Origin: Entomoplasma ellychniae
GTDB lineage: Bacteria; Bacillota_I; Bacilli_A; Mycoplasmatales; Mycoplasmataceae
DNA: 64,000 nucleotides
Reading direction: 5' to 3'
Assembly: GCF_002930155.1 (NCBI RefSeq)
Contig: NZ_PHND01000001.1
Span: 1 to 64,000, forward strand
The notes below the pieces were generated by a model. It had not been told where the DNA came from, made no database searches, and saw only the letters and a program-made list of their open reading frames with translations. Positions 1 through 12,309 of this stretch are shown here, piece after piece. Made by a program: the position numbers and the translations under genes. Numbering within the stretch: the first letter of the stretch is position 1; each line of letters starts with the position of its first letter.

Positions 1-2
1 TT

Positions 3-935
3 ACCCAACTTGTTCTTGACTTAAATTTATCAAATGATTTAACTGATCAACAAGTATTAGAAGCTTTAAAAAAACCCACTGGTATTAGTGATTTAACTCT
101 TGGTGATTTTGACTTTAATAAAACTGATGCTTATTATGGTCAACAAGGAAGTGTTAAAATTAGTGCTAAAACTGATTCAGTGCGAATTACAGGAAAACAA
201 AATTTCACAATCCCTGTTTTAGCTAAAAAAGACATTACTCAACTTGTGCTCGATTTAAATTTATCAAATGATTTAACTGTTGAACAAGTATTAGAAGCTT
301 TAAAACAAGCTACTGGTATTAGTGATTTATCTTTTGATGATTTTGACTTTAATAAAACTGATGCTTATTATGGTCAACAAGGAAGTGTTGAAATTAGTGC
401 TAAAACTGAATCCGTTAGAATTACAGGAAATAAAACTTTAACAATTCCAAAACTACCCCCTGTTAGTCTTGATGAAATCATTATTAAAGAAGAATTTAAT
501 AATGATACAACAGATCAAGAAATTTTAAATGAACTGCAAATAGCAACTGGTATTAGTGATTTATCTCTTGATGATTTTACAATTGCTCTCTCACCATCTA
601 CATACAAAAATATTGGTGGAATAATAATTAAAGCAATTGATGGATCAATTTATTTAAAAGGAGATACAAATTTTGTAATACCAAAAATTCCTAAAATAAA
701 TTTAGATACTATAAGCATTCACATTGATGATTATTCATCAATTAATGAAGATGATATAATAGAACAAATTAAATTAATTACTGGAATTGAAGATATAAGT
801 CGAGAAGATTTAATTATAGATATAATCAAACCAGATTATGGTATTAACGATGGTTCAATAAAAATTACAGCAAATGATAATTCTTATTATTTAATTGGTG
901 AAAATGAAATTGTAATTAATAAGTTTTCAATTAAA
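3..935 (+). repeat. Four tandem units of about 234 bp in the repeat protein
   Basis: Units starting at 3 and 237 are nearly identical over 234 bp (78 codons). Units from about 471 and 705 are recognisable at the protein level through the T-G-I-x-D-[IL]-S-x-[ED]-D core but are strongly diverged. The nearly identical pair implies a recent duplication or gene conversion. Confidence 0.85.
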
Positions 936-3900
936 ATTATTAGCAATGAAATACAAAATATTATAAATTCAAAGCAATATGAACAATGAAATAAAGATGA
1001 TTTAATTGCCGCTATTCAAAATTTATATAAAGATGTGGATATGAAATTATCTATAGATAGTATTAAAATGACTGATTCGAAAAAAAGTTCAAATTCAAAT
1101 GATTCTGTTGATAGATATGAATATGTAGTATCTACTCAAGGGGGAGATTCTGAAATTTTTGACCAAGAAGTGATTACATTATCAGAAGAAACAGCTCAAA
1201 ATACATCATCCTCACTTTATTTAACAAATGATGATGAACTTTTAATAACAACAGATTTTAATTTTAGTCAAAAAAATGCAAAAAATATTTATAAAATTGG
1301 TTATAACAGTAGCGGAAATACATTAAATTATGTTAATGCAAAATATATTACAAGTGTTTTACCAGATGGTATTAAAAACTTAACAAACTTTTTCAGAAAT
1401 AATGCTTATTCAACAATTGAAGGAATTGAAAATTGAAATATTTCAAAAGTAACTAATATGAGTGGAATGTTTGAAGGAGCTTCTTCTTTTAACCAAGATT
1501 TAAATAATTGAGACACTTCAAATGTAGAAAATATGGTTAATATTTTTAATAAAGCAACTAATTTCAATGGTGATATTTCAAAATGAGACATTTCAAAAGT
1601 AAACAATGCAACTCAAATGTTTTTAAATGCTAAAAATTTTAATCAAGATATTTCAGGATGAAATACTTTATCATTAAAAAACATGTTTAGAATGTTTGAA
1701 GGGGCTTCATCTTTTAATGGAGATATTTCAAATTGAAATACAAGTAATGTCACTGAAATGGGGTCAATGTTTTTAAATGCTTCATCTTTTAACCAAAATT
1801 TAAATACTTGAGTTACAAGCAATGTCACTGATATGGGGTCAATGTTTCAAAATGCTTCATCTTTTAATGGAGATATTTCAAATTGAAATACAAGTAATGT
1901 CACTAATATGGCAGCAATGTTTAACAATGCATCAAATTTTAATCAAGATATATCTACTAAAAATGTGAAAGATTACATAGCTTGAGATACATCAAAAGTT
2001 ACTAGTATGGAATCAACCTTTGACGGTGCTTCATCTTTTAACCAAAATTTAAATAATTGAGACACTTCAAAAGTGACTAATATGTACAGAATGTTTCAAA
2101 ATGCTTTATCTTTTAATGAAGATATTTCAAATTGAAATACAAGTAATGTTACTAATATGTCAGTAATGTTTAACAATGCATCAAATTTTAATCAAGATAT
2201 AAATAATTGAAATACATCAAAAGTAACAAGTATGTCATGAATGTTTAGAAACGCAATTAATTTTAATCAAGATTTAAATAATTGAGATACATCAAAAGTA
2301 ACAGATATGTCATGAATGTTTGCATCAAATTCTGAATTTAAAGTAATGTCTTTTAATGGAGATATTTCAAATTGAGATACAAGCAATGTCATTAATATGA
2401 GTGTTATGTTTCAACAATGTGCATACTTTAATCAAGATATTTCAAAATGAAATACAAGCAATGTAACTAACATGAGTTATATGTTTTGTAATGCTCTTTC
2501 TTTTAATCAAGATATATCTAAATGAGATACATCAAAAGTAACAGATATGACTCAAATGTTTTGAAATGATTATTATCCTTCATTTAATGGAAAAGAAATG
2601 AGTTTTGATCAAGATTTAACTAGTTGAAATGTTAGTCAAGTTACTGCTTATACAGAATTTTGAAATGACAAAAATATAAAATGAGACAACCAACCAATTT
2701 TTGGTAAACAAAATATTTCTTCAATTGAAGATCAATTACAAAATATTTTAGATTCAAAAACTAATTATGAATGAAGTGAAGAAGAATTAAATCAAGCTAT
2801 AATTGATAAAAATATTGAAGTTGCTGGTGGAATTGAAGTTACAAAAGAATTAATAGAATCTGTAAACAATGACACAGCAACAGTTAATCAAATAAAATAC
2901 ACTTTTACAGGTAAGGGTAAAAATGATAATAGTTATAGATATAAAGGTTCAATTCAATTAGAATTAACAACTATTATTGCTAGTGAATCATTAGCAGATA
3001 ATATTACTGTTTATAAAGATGCAGATGGTGCTTTAAAACAAACTGATTCAATGGATTTTTCAAATTTAAACGCAGTTGAAATATATAAAATTGGATTCAA
3101 AACAGATGGTTCTACAATACATCATTTAAAAACTGTAAAGTCATTACCGAAAACATTACCTAAGCAAATAACTTCATTGAAAGCTTTTTTTGCAAATTCT
3201 TCATTAAATTCAATTGAAGGGATAAGTAATTGGGATACATCAAATATTACTAGCATGGAAGAAACGTTTAGTGGTGCTGCAGATTTTAATGGTGACATAT
3301 CAAAATGAAATACATCAAAAGTGACTAATATGTACAAAATGTTTAATGGTGCTAAAAATTTTAATCAAGATATACCTACTAAAAATTTAAAAGATCAAAA
3401 TGGAAAAGAATATACAGTTTGAGATACAAGTAATGTTACTAATATGGGGGCAATGTTTAATAGTGCTGAATCTTTTAATGGTGATATTTCAAAATGAAAT
3501 ACATCAAAAGTTACAGATATGTCATGAATGTTTAATTCCGATTTTTCTTTTAATGGTGATATTTCAAATTGAGATACAAGCAATGTTACAACTATGTCAG
3601 TAATGTTTCAAAATGCATTACATTTTAATGGTAATATTTCAAATTGAAATACATCAAAAGTTACAGATATGTCATGAATGTTTAATGGTCCTTTAGGTGT
3701 TCCATTATTTAATGGTGATATTTCAAATTGAGATACATCAAAAGTAACAAATATGTCGGGAATGTTTCAAGGTGCAGCAAATTTCAATCAAGATATATCA
3801 ACTAAAATAGTAAAAGATGAAAACGGGGAAGAATATACAGCATGAGATACTTCAAAAGTTACAGATATGTCAACAATGTTTAATTATGCTACTTCTTTTA

Positions 3901-6900
3901 ATGGTGATATTTCAAATTGAAATACAAGTAATGTCACTAATATGGCAGCAATGTTTAACAATGCATCAAATTTTAATCAAGATATTTCAAAATGAAATAC
4001 AAGCAATGTAACTGACATGAGCTATATGTTTTGCAATGCATTTTCATTTAATCAAGATATTTCTAAATGAGATACATCAAAAGTTACAGATATGACTCAA
4101 ATGTTTTGAAATGATTATTTACCATCATCAAATGGAAAAGAAATGAGTTTTGATCAAGATTTAACTAATTGAAATGTTAGTCAAGTTACTGCTTATACAG
4201 AATTTTGAAATGACAAAAATATAAAATGAGACAACCAACCAATTTTTGGTAAACAAAATATTTCTTCAATTGAAGATCAATTACAAAATATTTTAGATTC
4301 AAAAACTAATTATGAATGAAGTGAAGAAGAATTAAATCAAGCTATAATTGATCGTGGAATTGAAGTTGCTGGTGGCATTGAAGTTACAAAAGAATTAATA
4401 GAATCTGTAAACAATGACACAGCAACAGTTAATCAAATAAAATACACTTTTACAGGTAAGGGTAAAAATGATAATAGTTATAGATATAAAGGTTCAATTC
4501 AATTAGAATTAACAACTATTATTGCTAGTGAATCATTATCAGATAATATCACTGTTTATAGAGATGCAGATGGTGCTTTAAAACAAACTGATTCAATGGA
4601 TTTTTCAAATTTAAACGCAGTTGAAATATATAAAATTGGATTTAAAACTGATGGTTCTACAATACACCATTTAAAAACTGTAAAATCATTACCAAGCACA
4701 TTGCCTAAACAAATAACTTCATTAAAAGCTTTTTTTGCAAATTCTTCATTAAATTCAATTGAAGGGATAAGTGAATGAGATACATCAAATATTATAAATA
4801 TGGAATCAACCTTTGATGGTGCTTCATTGTTTAATGGTGATATATCAAGTTGAAATACATCCAAAGTGACTAATATGTACAACATGTTTAATAATGCTAA
4901 CAATTTTAATCAAGATATACCTACTAAAAATTTAAAGGATCAAAATGGAAAAGAATATACAGCCTGAGATACCAGTAATGTTACCAGCATGTCAGCAATG
5001 TTTCAAAATGCATTACATTTTAATGGTGATATAGCAAATTGAAATACATCAAAAGTAACAAATATGTCATTTATGTTTAATAGTTCTTTGGGTGTTCCAT
5101 TATTTAATGGTGATATTTCAAATTGAAATACATCAAAAGTCACTAATATGAATGGAATGTTCCAAGGAGCTGCAAATTTTAATCAAGAATTATCTGCTAA
5201 AAAAGTAAATGGTGAAAACGGAAAAGAATATACAGCCTGAGATACAAGTAATGTTACTGATATGGGGTGAATGTTTAATTATGCTTCTTCTTTTAATGGT
5301 GATATATCAAATTGAAACACATCAAATGTCACAATAATGTCTTGTATGTTTCAAAATGCATTAAATTTTAATGGTGATATCTCAAATTGAAATACAAGCA
5401 ATGTTACTAGTATGGAATCAATGTTTAATGGGGCTGAATCTTTCAATAGTGATATATCAAATTGAAACACAAGCAATGTTACTAACATGTCAATAATGTT
5501 TCAAAATGCATCAAATTTCAATCAAGATATTTCAAAATGAAATACAAGTAATGTAACTGACATGAGCTATATGTTTTGCAATGCATTTTCATTTAATCAA
5601 GATATTTCAAAATGAGATACATCAAAAGTTAAAAATATGACTCAAATGTTTTGAAATGATTATTACCCTTCATTTAATGGAAAAGAAATGAGTTTTAATC
5701 AAGATTTAACTAATTGAAATGTTAGTCAGGTTACTAAGTATACAGAATTTTGAAATGACAAAAATATAAAATGAGACAACCAACCAATTTTTGGTAAACA
5801 AAATATTTCTTCAGTTGAAGATCAATTACAAAATATTTTAGATTCAAAAACTAATTATGAATGAAGTGAAGAAGAATTAAATCAAGCTATAATTGATAAA
5901 AATATTGAAGTTGCTGGTGGAATTGAAGTTACAAAAGAATTAATAGAATCTGTAAACAATGACACAGCAACAGTTAATCAAATAAAATACACTTTTACAG
6001 GTAAGGGTAAAAATGATAATAGTTATAGATATAAAGGTTCAATTCAATTAGAATTAACAACTATTATTGCTAGTGAATCATTAGCAGATAATATTACTGT
6101 TTATAAAGATGCAGATGGTGCTTTAAAACAAACTGATTCAATGGATTTTTCAAATTTAAACGCAGTTGAAATATATAAAATTGGATTTAAAACAGATGGT
6201 TCTACAATATATAATTTAAAAACTGTAAAATCATTACCAAACATTTTGCCTAAACAAATAACTTCATTAAAAGCTTTTTTTGCCAATTCTTCATTAAATT
6301 CAATTAAAGGGATAAGCAATTGAGACACATCAAATATTACTAGTATGGAAGCGACTTTTAATGGTGCTAAATTATTTAATGGTGATATTTCTAAATGAAA
6401 TACAAGTAATGTTACTAACATGCTAAGAACACTTCAAAATGCTTCATCTTTCAATGGTGACATTTCAAATTGAAACACAAGTAATGTTACTGATATGGGG
6501 GCAATGTTTAACGGTGCTTCATTATTTAATAGTGATATTTCTAAATGAAATACATCAAAAGTATTAGATATGTCATGAATGTTTAAAAGCGCAAAGAATT
6601 TCAATCAAGATTTATCCACTAATAAAGTAAATGATGAAAACGGGAAAGAATATACAGCCTGAGATACAAGTAATGTTACTAATATGGGGCAAATGTTTGA
6701 TAATGCTGAATCTTTTAATGGTGATATTTCAAATTGAAATACAAGTAATGTTACTGATATGCAGGCGATGTTTCAAAATGCTTCAAATTTTAATCAAGAT
6801 TTAAATAATTGAGATACATCAAAAGTGACTAACATGTATTTAATGTTTGGCAGTGCTTCAAAATTTAATAATTATATATCAAATTGAGATACAAGTAATG

Positions 6901-7505
6901 TTACTAATATGGCAGGGATGTTTCAATATGCCTCTAATTTTAATCAAGATTTAAATAATTGAGATACATCAAAAGTGACTAATATCTCCCATATGTTTAA
7001 TAGTGCCTCATCTTTCAATGGAGATATTTCAAATTGAGATACATCAAAAGTTACAGATATGTCATGAATGTTTAGAGGTGCCTCAAATTTTAACCAAGAT
7101 ATCTCTACTAAAAATGTAAAAGATGAAAAAGGTAAAGAATATACAGCATGAGATACAAGTAATGTTACTAATATGGAGGCAATGTTTAATGAAACGTTTG
7201 CTTTTAATCAAGATATTTCAAAATGAAACACAAGCAACGTAACTAACATGAGTTATATGTTTTGTGATGAATTTTCATTTAATCAAGATATATCTAAATG
7301 AGATACATCAAAAGTTACAGATATGACTCAAATGTTTTGAAATGATTATTTACCATCATCAAATGGAAAAGAAATGAGTTTTAATCAAGATTTAACTAAT
7401 TGAAATGTTAGTCAAGTTACTGCTTATACAGAATTTTGAAATGACAAAAATATAAAATGAGACAACCAACCAATTTTTGGTAAACAAAATATTTCTACAA
7501 TCTAA
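3..7505 (+). CDS. DUF285/BspA-like repeat surface protein (5' end outside window)
   Basis: The frame is open from the window edge to a TAA at 7503-7505 if TGA is read as Trp, giving about 2,500 visible residues. The first 300 residues hold four units of about 78 residues containing a T-G-I-S-D-L core. Beyond them lie four blocks of 25-residue repeats of the type W-[DN]-T-S-[KN]-V-T-x-M-x-x-M-F-x-x-A-x-x-F-N-[QG]-D-I-S, which is the DUF285 (BspA-like leucine-rich-like) pattern common in surface proteins of the mycoides/Mesoplasma group. Blocks are separated by a linker of about 170 residues that recurs almost unchanged. Such proteins are usually exported and surface exposed; the signal sequence would lie upstream of the window. 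The TAA falls in the fourth linker where the other copies have GAA, so the protein is probably truncated. Ligand or adhesion role is unknown. Confidence 0.85.
2721..7496 (+). repeat. Large modules of exactly 1545 bp inside the DUF285 gene
   Basis: The linker segment beginning I-E-D-Q-L-Q-N-I-L starts at 2721, 4266 and 5811, exactly 1545 bp apart, and again at 7497 after 1686 bp. Each module is a linker of about 500 bp followed by a DUF285 block of 75-bp units. The linkers are almost identical while the DUF285 units within the modules vary, which suggests module duplication followed by unit-level reshuffling. Confidence 0.85.
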
Positions 7506-8305
7506 GATCAATTACAAAATATTTTAGATTCAAAAACTAATTATGAATGAAGTGAGGAAGAATTAAATCAAGCTATAATTGCTGGTGGAATTGAAGTTGC
7601 TGGTGGGATTGAAGTTGCAAAAGAAATAATAGAATCCTTAAAAAATGACACAGAAACAGTTAATCAAATGAAATACACTTTTACAGGTAAGGGTAAAAAT
7701 GATAATGATTATAAGTATAAAGGTTCAATTGAATTAGATTTATCAAATATTGTGTCTAGTGAATCATTACCGAAAAGATTTCTTAAGCAAATAACTTCAT
7801 TGAAAGCTTTTTTGCAAATTCTTCATTAAATTCAATTGAAGGTATAAGCAATTGAGATACAAGAAATGTTACTAATATGGAATCAACATTTAATGGTGCT
7901 TCATCTTTAATGGTGATATATCAAAATGAGATACATCCAAAGTGACTAATATGTTATTAATAGTTTAATGGTGCTACATCGTTTAATATTGATATATCAA
8001 CTAAAATATTGAAAGATCAAAATGGTGAAGAATATACAGCTTGAGATACAAGTAATGTTACTAATATAGGGGCAATGTTTCAATGTGCATCAAGTTTTAA
8101 CCAAGATATATCAAAATGAGATACAAGCAATGTTACTAATATGTCAGGAATGTTTTGACATAATTACGATGATTTAGAAAATGTTAAAGAAATGAGTTTT
8201 GATCAAGATTTAACTAATTGAAATGTTAGTCAGGTTACTAAGTATACAAAATTTTGAAATAACAAAAATATAAAATGAGATAAGCAGCCAATTTTTACTA
8301 AATAA
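7506..8305 (+). pseudogene. Decayed 3' tail of the DUF285 gene
   Basis: The sequence after the premature TAA still matches the linker and DUF285 units but is broken. About 290 bp of linker are missing near 7762. One T is lost from the T-run at about 7810, which leads to a stop at the Cys-less segment ending L-Q-I-L-H. Another T is lost near 7907 and two bases are inserted near 7963. The last units are again well formed in a different frame and end with the usual W-N-V-S-Q-V-T segment and a TAA at 8303-8305. The original gene therefore ended at 8305, and the region is now untranslated or only partly translated. Confidence 0.85.
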
Positions 8306-8365
8306 AAAAGTTAGTTAAAAAACAATATTAGAAAAATACTAAAAATTAAAGCTTGGGGTGTCTAG

Positions 8366-8390
8366 AAAAAGTGGATAACTCCACTTTTTT
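8366..8390 (+). terminator. Rho-independent terminator after the DUF285 gene
   Basis: A perfect 10-bp stem (AAAAAGTGGA/TCCACTTTTT) closes a 4-nt loop and runs into a T-tract. It lies about 60 bp after the ancestral stop. Confidence 0.85.
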
Positions 8391-8776
8391 ATTTACTAAT
8401 TTACATATATAGTTCTCCAATTTTGTATTCAATTTTGTATCCATTTAATATTTAATATTGAGCAGGCTTTTATATACTCTAAATCTCATATATTTAAAAT
8501 TATTTATATCTTTGTTAATTAAACTAAAATTTTAAAAAAAGTAGATCACTAAAATAAATAATCATTTTAAACATTTATCAAAATCGTGTCTAAAAAATTA
8601 GGAAATAATTAATTTTCATAACTATCTTAAACATCATAAAAGCAACAACCATTAAAAGATTTAAAATTTTAATGCAATTATAATAGAGTCCTGAGAAACA
8701 TTTTTTTGAAAAAAGAAATAGTGAAACATAATTTGCTTTAAAATACATTAAAAAGAAAATATAAATAAGTAAAGAT
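8391..8776. other. Non-coding spacer
   Basis: This is AT-rich sequence between the terminator and the 3' end of the first PAP2-like gene. I see no gene or structured RNA in it. A minus-strand frame of 85 codons that crosses it is a frame-shifted reading of the PAP2 gene end and has no start context of its own. Confidence 0.6.
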
Positions 8777-9967
8777 TTACTTAATAATTTTTTTATAAAA
8801 AATCCTATTAATAATTTTCTTACAAATAACAAAAAATAAAATAGCAAAACAAACTGAAAAGTAAATATCAGTTGGTCAATGAAACATTTGAATTTGCAAA
8901 GTGAATACTGGAATTATTCATAATATACAACTGATAGCAAAAACACTTTTTTGTTGGTTTGTAAATTTATTAGTAGTTTGATAACTTTTTGTAAAATAAA
9001 AAAAGTAAGCCATAGCTACTAAATTTGAATAACTAATCATATGACCAGAAGGAAAGTCCATATCTCTATAATGATCTCCATAATCGATTCAAGGAATCTC
9101 AGGGTAAGTAAATCAGTTAATCCAATTTTTTAAAGTATTATTAGTCTGTCATCATTCATAATATTTAGCTTCGCTAAATATATCAATTCCTTTTGGATCA
9201 TAAAAGTTTCACCCATATAATTTAAACAATTCTTCAATTGAGTTATTAGTATCTAAACCAGCAATTTTAGCACTATTATTTGTTCAAGCAACATTTAAAT
9301 AAAAAGGTCGTCCAGAAGCATGTTTCAACACCACTATAACTAAGTAACAAGAAATAATAGAACTTACAACTGTAATTGCTGGTTTAACAAAATTATTATC
9401 TTCTAAATAATTTGTTTCAATCATATATTTTAAGTGCTTGAAATAAAAATATAAGTTGAAAACAATAATTGCAAAAACAATAATTAAATTAATAATCCCT
9501 TTTTCAAATAAAGTAACAAATAAATGAATATCTATATCAGTTAAAGTAATATCAGATTTTGAATTATAAATTTCTAGTCCATTAATCAAGTTTTTTAACG
9601 AAGTAAATAGCAAAGGAAATGCACCAATTATAATAAATAATCAGAATACAAGTTTTAAAAAACTTTTTTTATTTAAAGATAGCATTCTAAATATGTTTTT
9701 GTTTTTATATTTAATAATAATTCAATTTAATATAGATATTAAACATAAAGGAACTACAAAACCAATCAATACCATATTGCCAAGTTCATAACTTAGAACA
9801 GAAATTAGTTTAATAGCATCTATTTTAAATAAATTAACAAAAAAATCCATTATTTTTGTATCAAAAAAAGAAGAAGTAATAAACATTAAAAGTGAAATAA
9901 AAAAAATAAAAACTATCCCTAGTTTAATTTTTGAAATTTTGTTTTTGATATCAAAGTAATTATTCAT
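8777..9967 (-). CDS. PAP2-superfamily membrane phosphatase, copy A
   Basis: 396 residues. The protein has several hydrophobic helices and the PAP2 signature in order: K-H-A-S-G-R-P around residue 225, F-P-S-G-H in the D-M-D-F-P-S-G-H segment, and H-W-P-T-D near the C-terminus, which supply the basic residues and the two catalytic histidines of the family. Members dephosphorylate lipid phosphates such as phosphatidate, PGP or undecaprenyl-PP; a wall-less cell would more likely use it for phospholipid metabolism, but the substrate is not visible. It starts 30 bp after the stop of a paralogue with the same architecture, so the two form an operon. The start at 9967 gives an N-terminus that aligns with that of copy B. 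Confidence 0.8.
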
Positions 9968-9997
9968 TTTTTAATTTTATCAAAAAAATTTTAATTT

Positions 9998-11185
9998 TTA
10001 TTTAATAAGTTTTTTTAATCTATTTTTATTTGTTAATTTTTGACATCCAACAAAAATCAAACAAGCAGCACAAATTGAAAATAAAATATCAGTTGGTCAA
10101 TGAAACATTTGAATCATTAAAGTAAAAATAGATAATGCTATTAAAATTAGACATAAAGAAAAAAGACTTTTTTGTACATTTGAAAATTTTTCAGTTTGTT
10201 TATATGACTTAGTAAAATAAAAGAAATAACAAGTAGCTAATAAGTTTGAATAACTCATAATATGTCCAGATGGAAAGTCCATGTCCATGTAGTTATCTTC
10301 TAAATCTATTCAAAAATCTTTTTCAGGATAAGTAAACCAATTTTTTCAATTTTTAAGTGTATCGTTAGGCTCTCATCATTCATGATATTTAGCAGGGCTG
10401 AATCTTCCTAAACCTTTAGGGTCAAAAAAATCTCAACCATATATTTTAAACATTTCTTCAACAGAGTTATTAGGGTTTAATCCCATATTAATAGCATTTT
10501 GTCTTGTTCAAACGCTATTTGAATATAATGGTCTACCTGAAATGTGTTTTATAACAAAAACTGCAGCAAAACAAAAACACATATAATAAATCATTGTAAT
10601 TGTGGGTTTTATTAAATTATTTTCAGAGATATAATTAGTCATTATCATATCTTTTAAATATATAAAGAAGAATAAAACATTAAATAATAAGATCATTAAA
10701 ACCATTAAAAGATTAATAACACCAACTTGAAAATAAGTTAATAAATGGGCTAAATCAACTTTATCAATTGATATCATAACTTGATTATTAATTCCATATC
10801 AAATATTTTGAATTGAATTATGAGTTGTATTTGATAATCCTATTATTAAAAAAACTCAAAATAAAAAAATTAAAAAAGCATTTTTATGCATATATAGTCA
10901 TCTAAACACTCTTTTATCTTTGTTTACAATTATTATTCTATCTGAAAGACATATTAAACAAATTGGTACTATAAAACCAATTAGTAGCATGCTTCCAAGT
11001 TCATAACTTCAGGTAGAAATTCAATGAATAATATCTACTTTGTAAAAACCTACAAAAAAGTCCATAATTTTTTTATCATAAAATGAAGAAGCAATAAAAA
11101 ACAAAAGTGCAATAATAAAAACTGAGATTAAAAAAAGTTTCATTTTTTTATTGCTTTTATTTTTTAATTTAAAATTACTGTTCAT
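9998..11185 (-). CDS. PAP2-superfamily membrane phosphatase, copy B
   Basis: 395 residues, paralogous to the downstream copy A along its whole length. It retains K-H-I-S-G-R-P, D-M-D-F-P-S-G-H and H-W-P-T-D, so the catalytic set appears complete. Multiple membrane segments are expected, with an N-terminal cytoplasmic Lys/Asn-rich stretch. It is first in a two-gene minus-strand operon and divergent from the J-domain gene. The substrate cannot be told from sequence; tandem duplication may allow different lipid phosphate specificities. Confidence 0.8.
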
Positions 11186-11253
11186 TTTTTTATTTTATCA
11201 AAATAAGTTTTAAAAACATTAACTATAATATAATTTATTAAAAGAAGGTGCTT
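11186..11253. promoter_or_regulatory. Divergent intergenic region with a TATAAT box
   Basis: For the plus-strand gene, overlapping TATAAT boxes lie at 11224-11229 and 11229-11234, followed by a Shine-Dalgarno AAAGAAGG at 11241-11248, five bases before the ATG. The PAP2 operon must also start here in the opposite direction, but its promoter is less clear. Confidence 0.55.
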
Positions 11254-11907
11254 ATGTATTTTATTGATAGTGATTTAAAAGATAAAATATTGTTAATTAA
11301 AAATTATAATAATATTGATATTGAAAAAATAGATTTATTGTTATTTGATTTTTATAAATTAACTGTAAAAATGAATGAAATGTTTGAAAATTCTATAACA
11401 TTAGATAACTTAAAAAATTCGCAATTAAAAATGAAACAATCTGAATTTATAAAAAAGTTTAGTGATTGTTTATTTAATCAACAAGAAATGTTTTTAAATA
11501 ATGTTTTAAATAGTCAAATTGAAAAAAATTATTTAAGTGAAAAAATCCAAATAGCTTATTATCAAGCAAAAGAAAAACTGTTATCATTTTACAAAGAGTA
11601 TAAAATATTTTTAATAACTAATTTTGATCAAAAACTTGAACAACCAGTTAAAGTTGTGGTTAATGATTATCATGCTTTTGAAAACTATAATAAAACTAAC
11701 ACATTAAATTTAGAAGATAATATTTTATATGCTTTTGAAGTTTTAATGATTAGTCCCACAAAAGATTTAAAAGTTATTAAAAAAGCTTATATAAATCTTT
11801 GTAAGCAATTTCACCCAGATAAAAATAAAAGTTATTATTCTGAACAAATAACTAAAAACTTAAATAAAGCATATAACAATATAAAAACATTTTTAAAAGG
11901 TTTATAA
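11254..11907 (+). CDS. Protein with C-terminal J domain
   Basis: 217 residues. The first 150 or so are helical, rich in Lys/Asn, and match nothing I recognise. The last 65 residues form a J domain with the invariant H-P-D (Q-F-H-P-D-K-N-K), which in DnaJ proteins stimulates the ATPase of DnaK. No Gly/Phe region or Cys-rich zinc domain is present, so this is a J-domain co-chaperone of the class III type rather than DnaJ itself. The ATG at 11254 is preferred over a GTG two codons upstream because the GTG sits inside the ribosome-binding site. Confidence 0.75.
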   Translation: MYFIDSDLKDKILLIKNYNNIDIEKIDLLLFDFYKLTVKMNEMFENSITLDNLKNSQLKMKQSEFIKKFSDCLFNQQEMFLNNVLNSQIEKNYLSEKIQIAYYQAKEKLLSFYKEYKIFLITNFDQKLEQPVKVVVNDYHAFENYNKTNTLNLEDNILYAFEVLMISPTKDLKVIKKAYINLCKQFHPDKNKSYYSEQITKNLNKAYNNIKTFLKGL

Positions 11908-11931
11908 TTATTTAAATAAATTAGGAGTTAA

Positions 11932-12309
11932 ATGAAAACACAAATAAAACAATTAAAGCTAAAGGTATTAATTATGCTAATTATAGAAGCTTTAATCACT
12001 TTAGTAATAATTACATGATCAAGCTTGACCACTACTAGTAATAAAGTGGATCAAGATATAATCTTATTTAACTTTATGTTAGGGTATATAATCTTTTTAT
12101 TACACTTAATGTATTTCTTTTTGAAAAGAAAAGCTATGATTAAACATTTCAAAGTTTCAATTGAAAACAAACAAATATTTTCTTCATACATCTTTAAAAG
12201 AATTAAAGATGGTAAAAAAAACTTTTTTAATTTATTGATCAATCAAAAAGAATTAACTAATGTTTTAAAATCGGTTAAAAGACTTCAAAAAGAGGATCAG
12301 AATGTTTAG
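11932..12309 (+). CDS. Small membrane protein, unknown
   Basis: 125 residues with two predicted transmembrane helices (about residues 10-32 and 45-66) followed by a Lys-rich cytoplasmic tail. It has a good ribosome-binding site (TTAGGAG) and ends eight bases inside rsmE, so the two are translationally coupled. The start requires reading TGA as Trp at residue 29. No family is recognised. Confidence 0.7.

Noticed and set aside
4556-6421. Minus-strand open frames across the DUF285 repeats
   Set aside because: They mirror the repeated plus-strand gene, recur once per module and have no ribosome sites or recognisable products.
1430-7490. Regular 75-bp repeats as a CRISPR array
   Set aside because: The units are in-frame protein repeats without spacers, and no cas genes are near.
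8590-8847. 85-codon minus-strand frame
   Set aside because: It overlaps the true end of the PAP2 gene in another frame and continues into spacer without a start signal.
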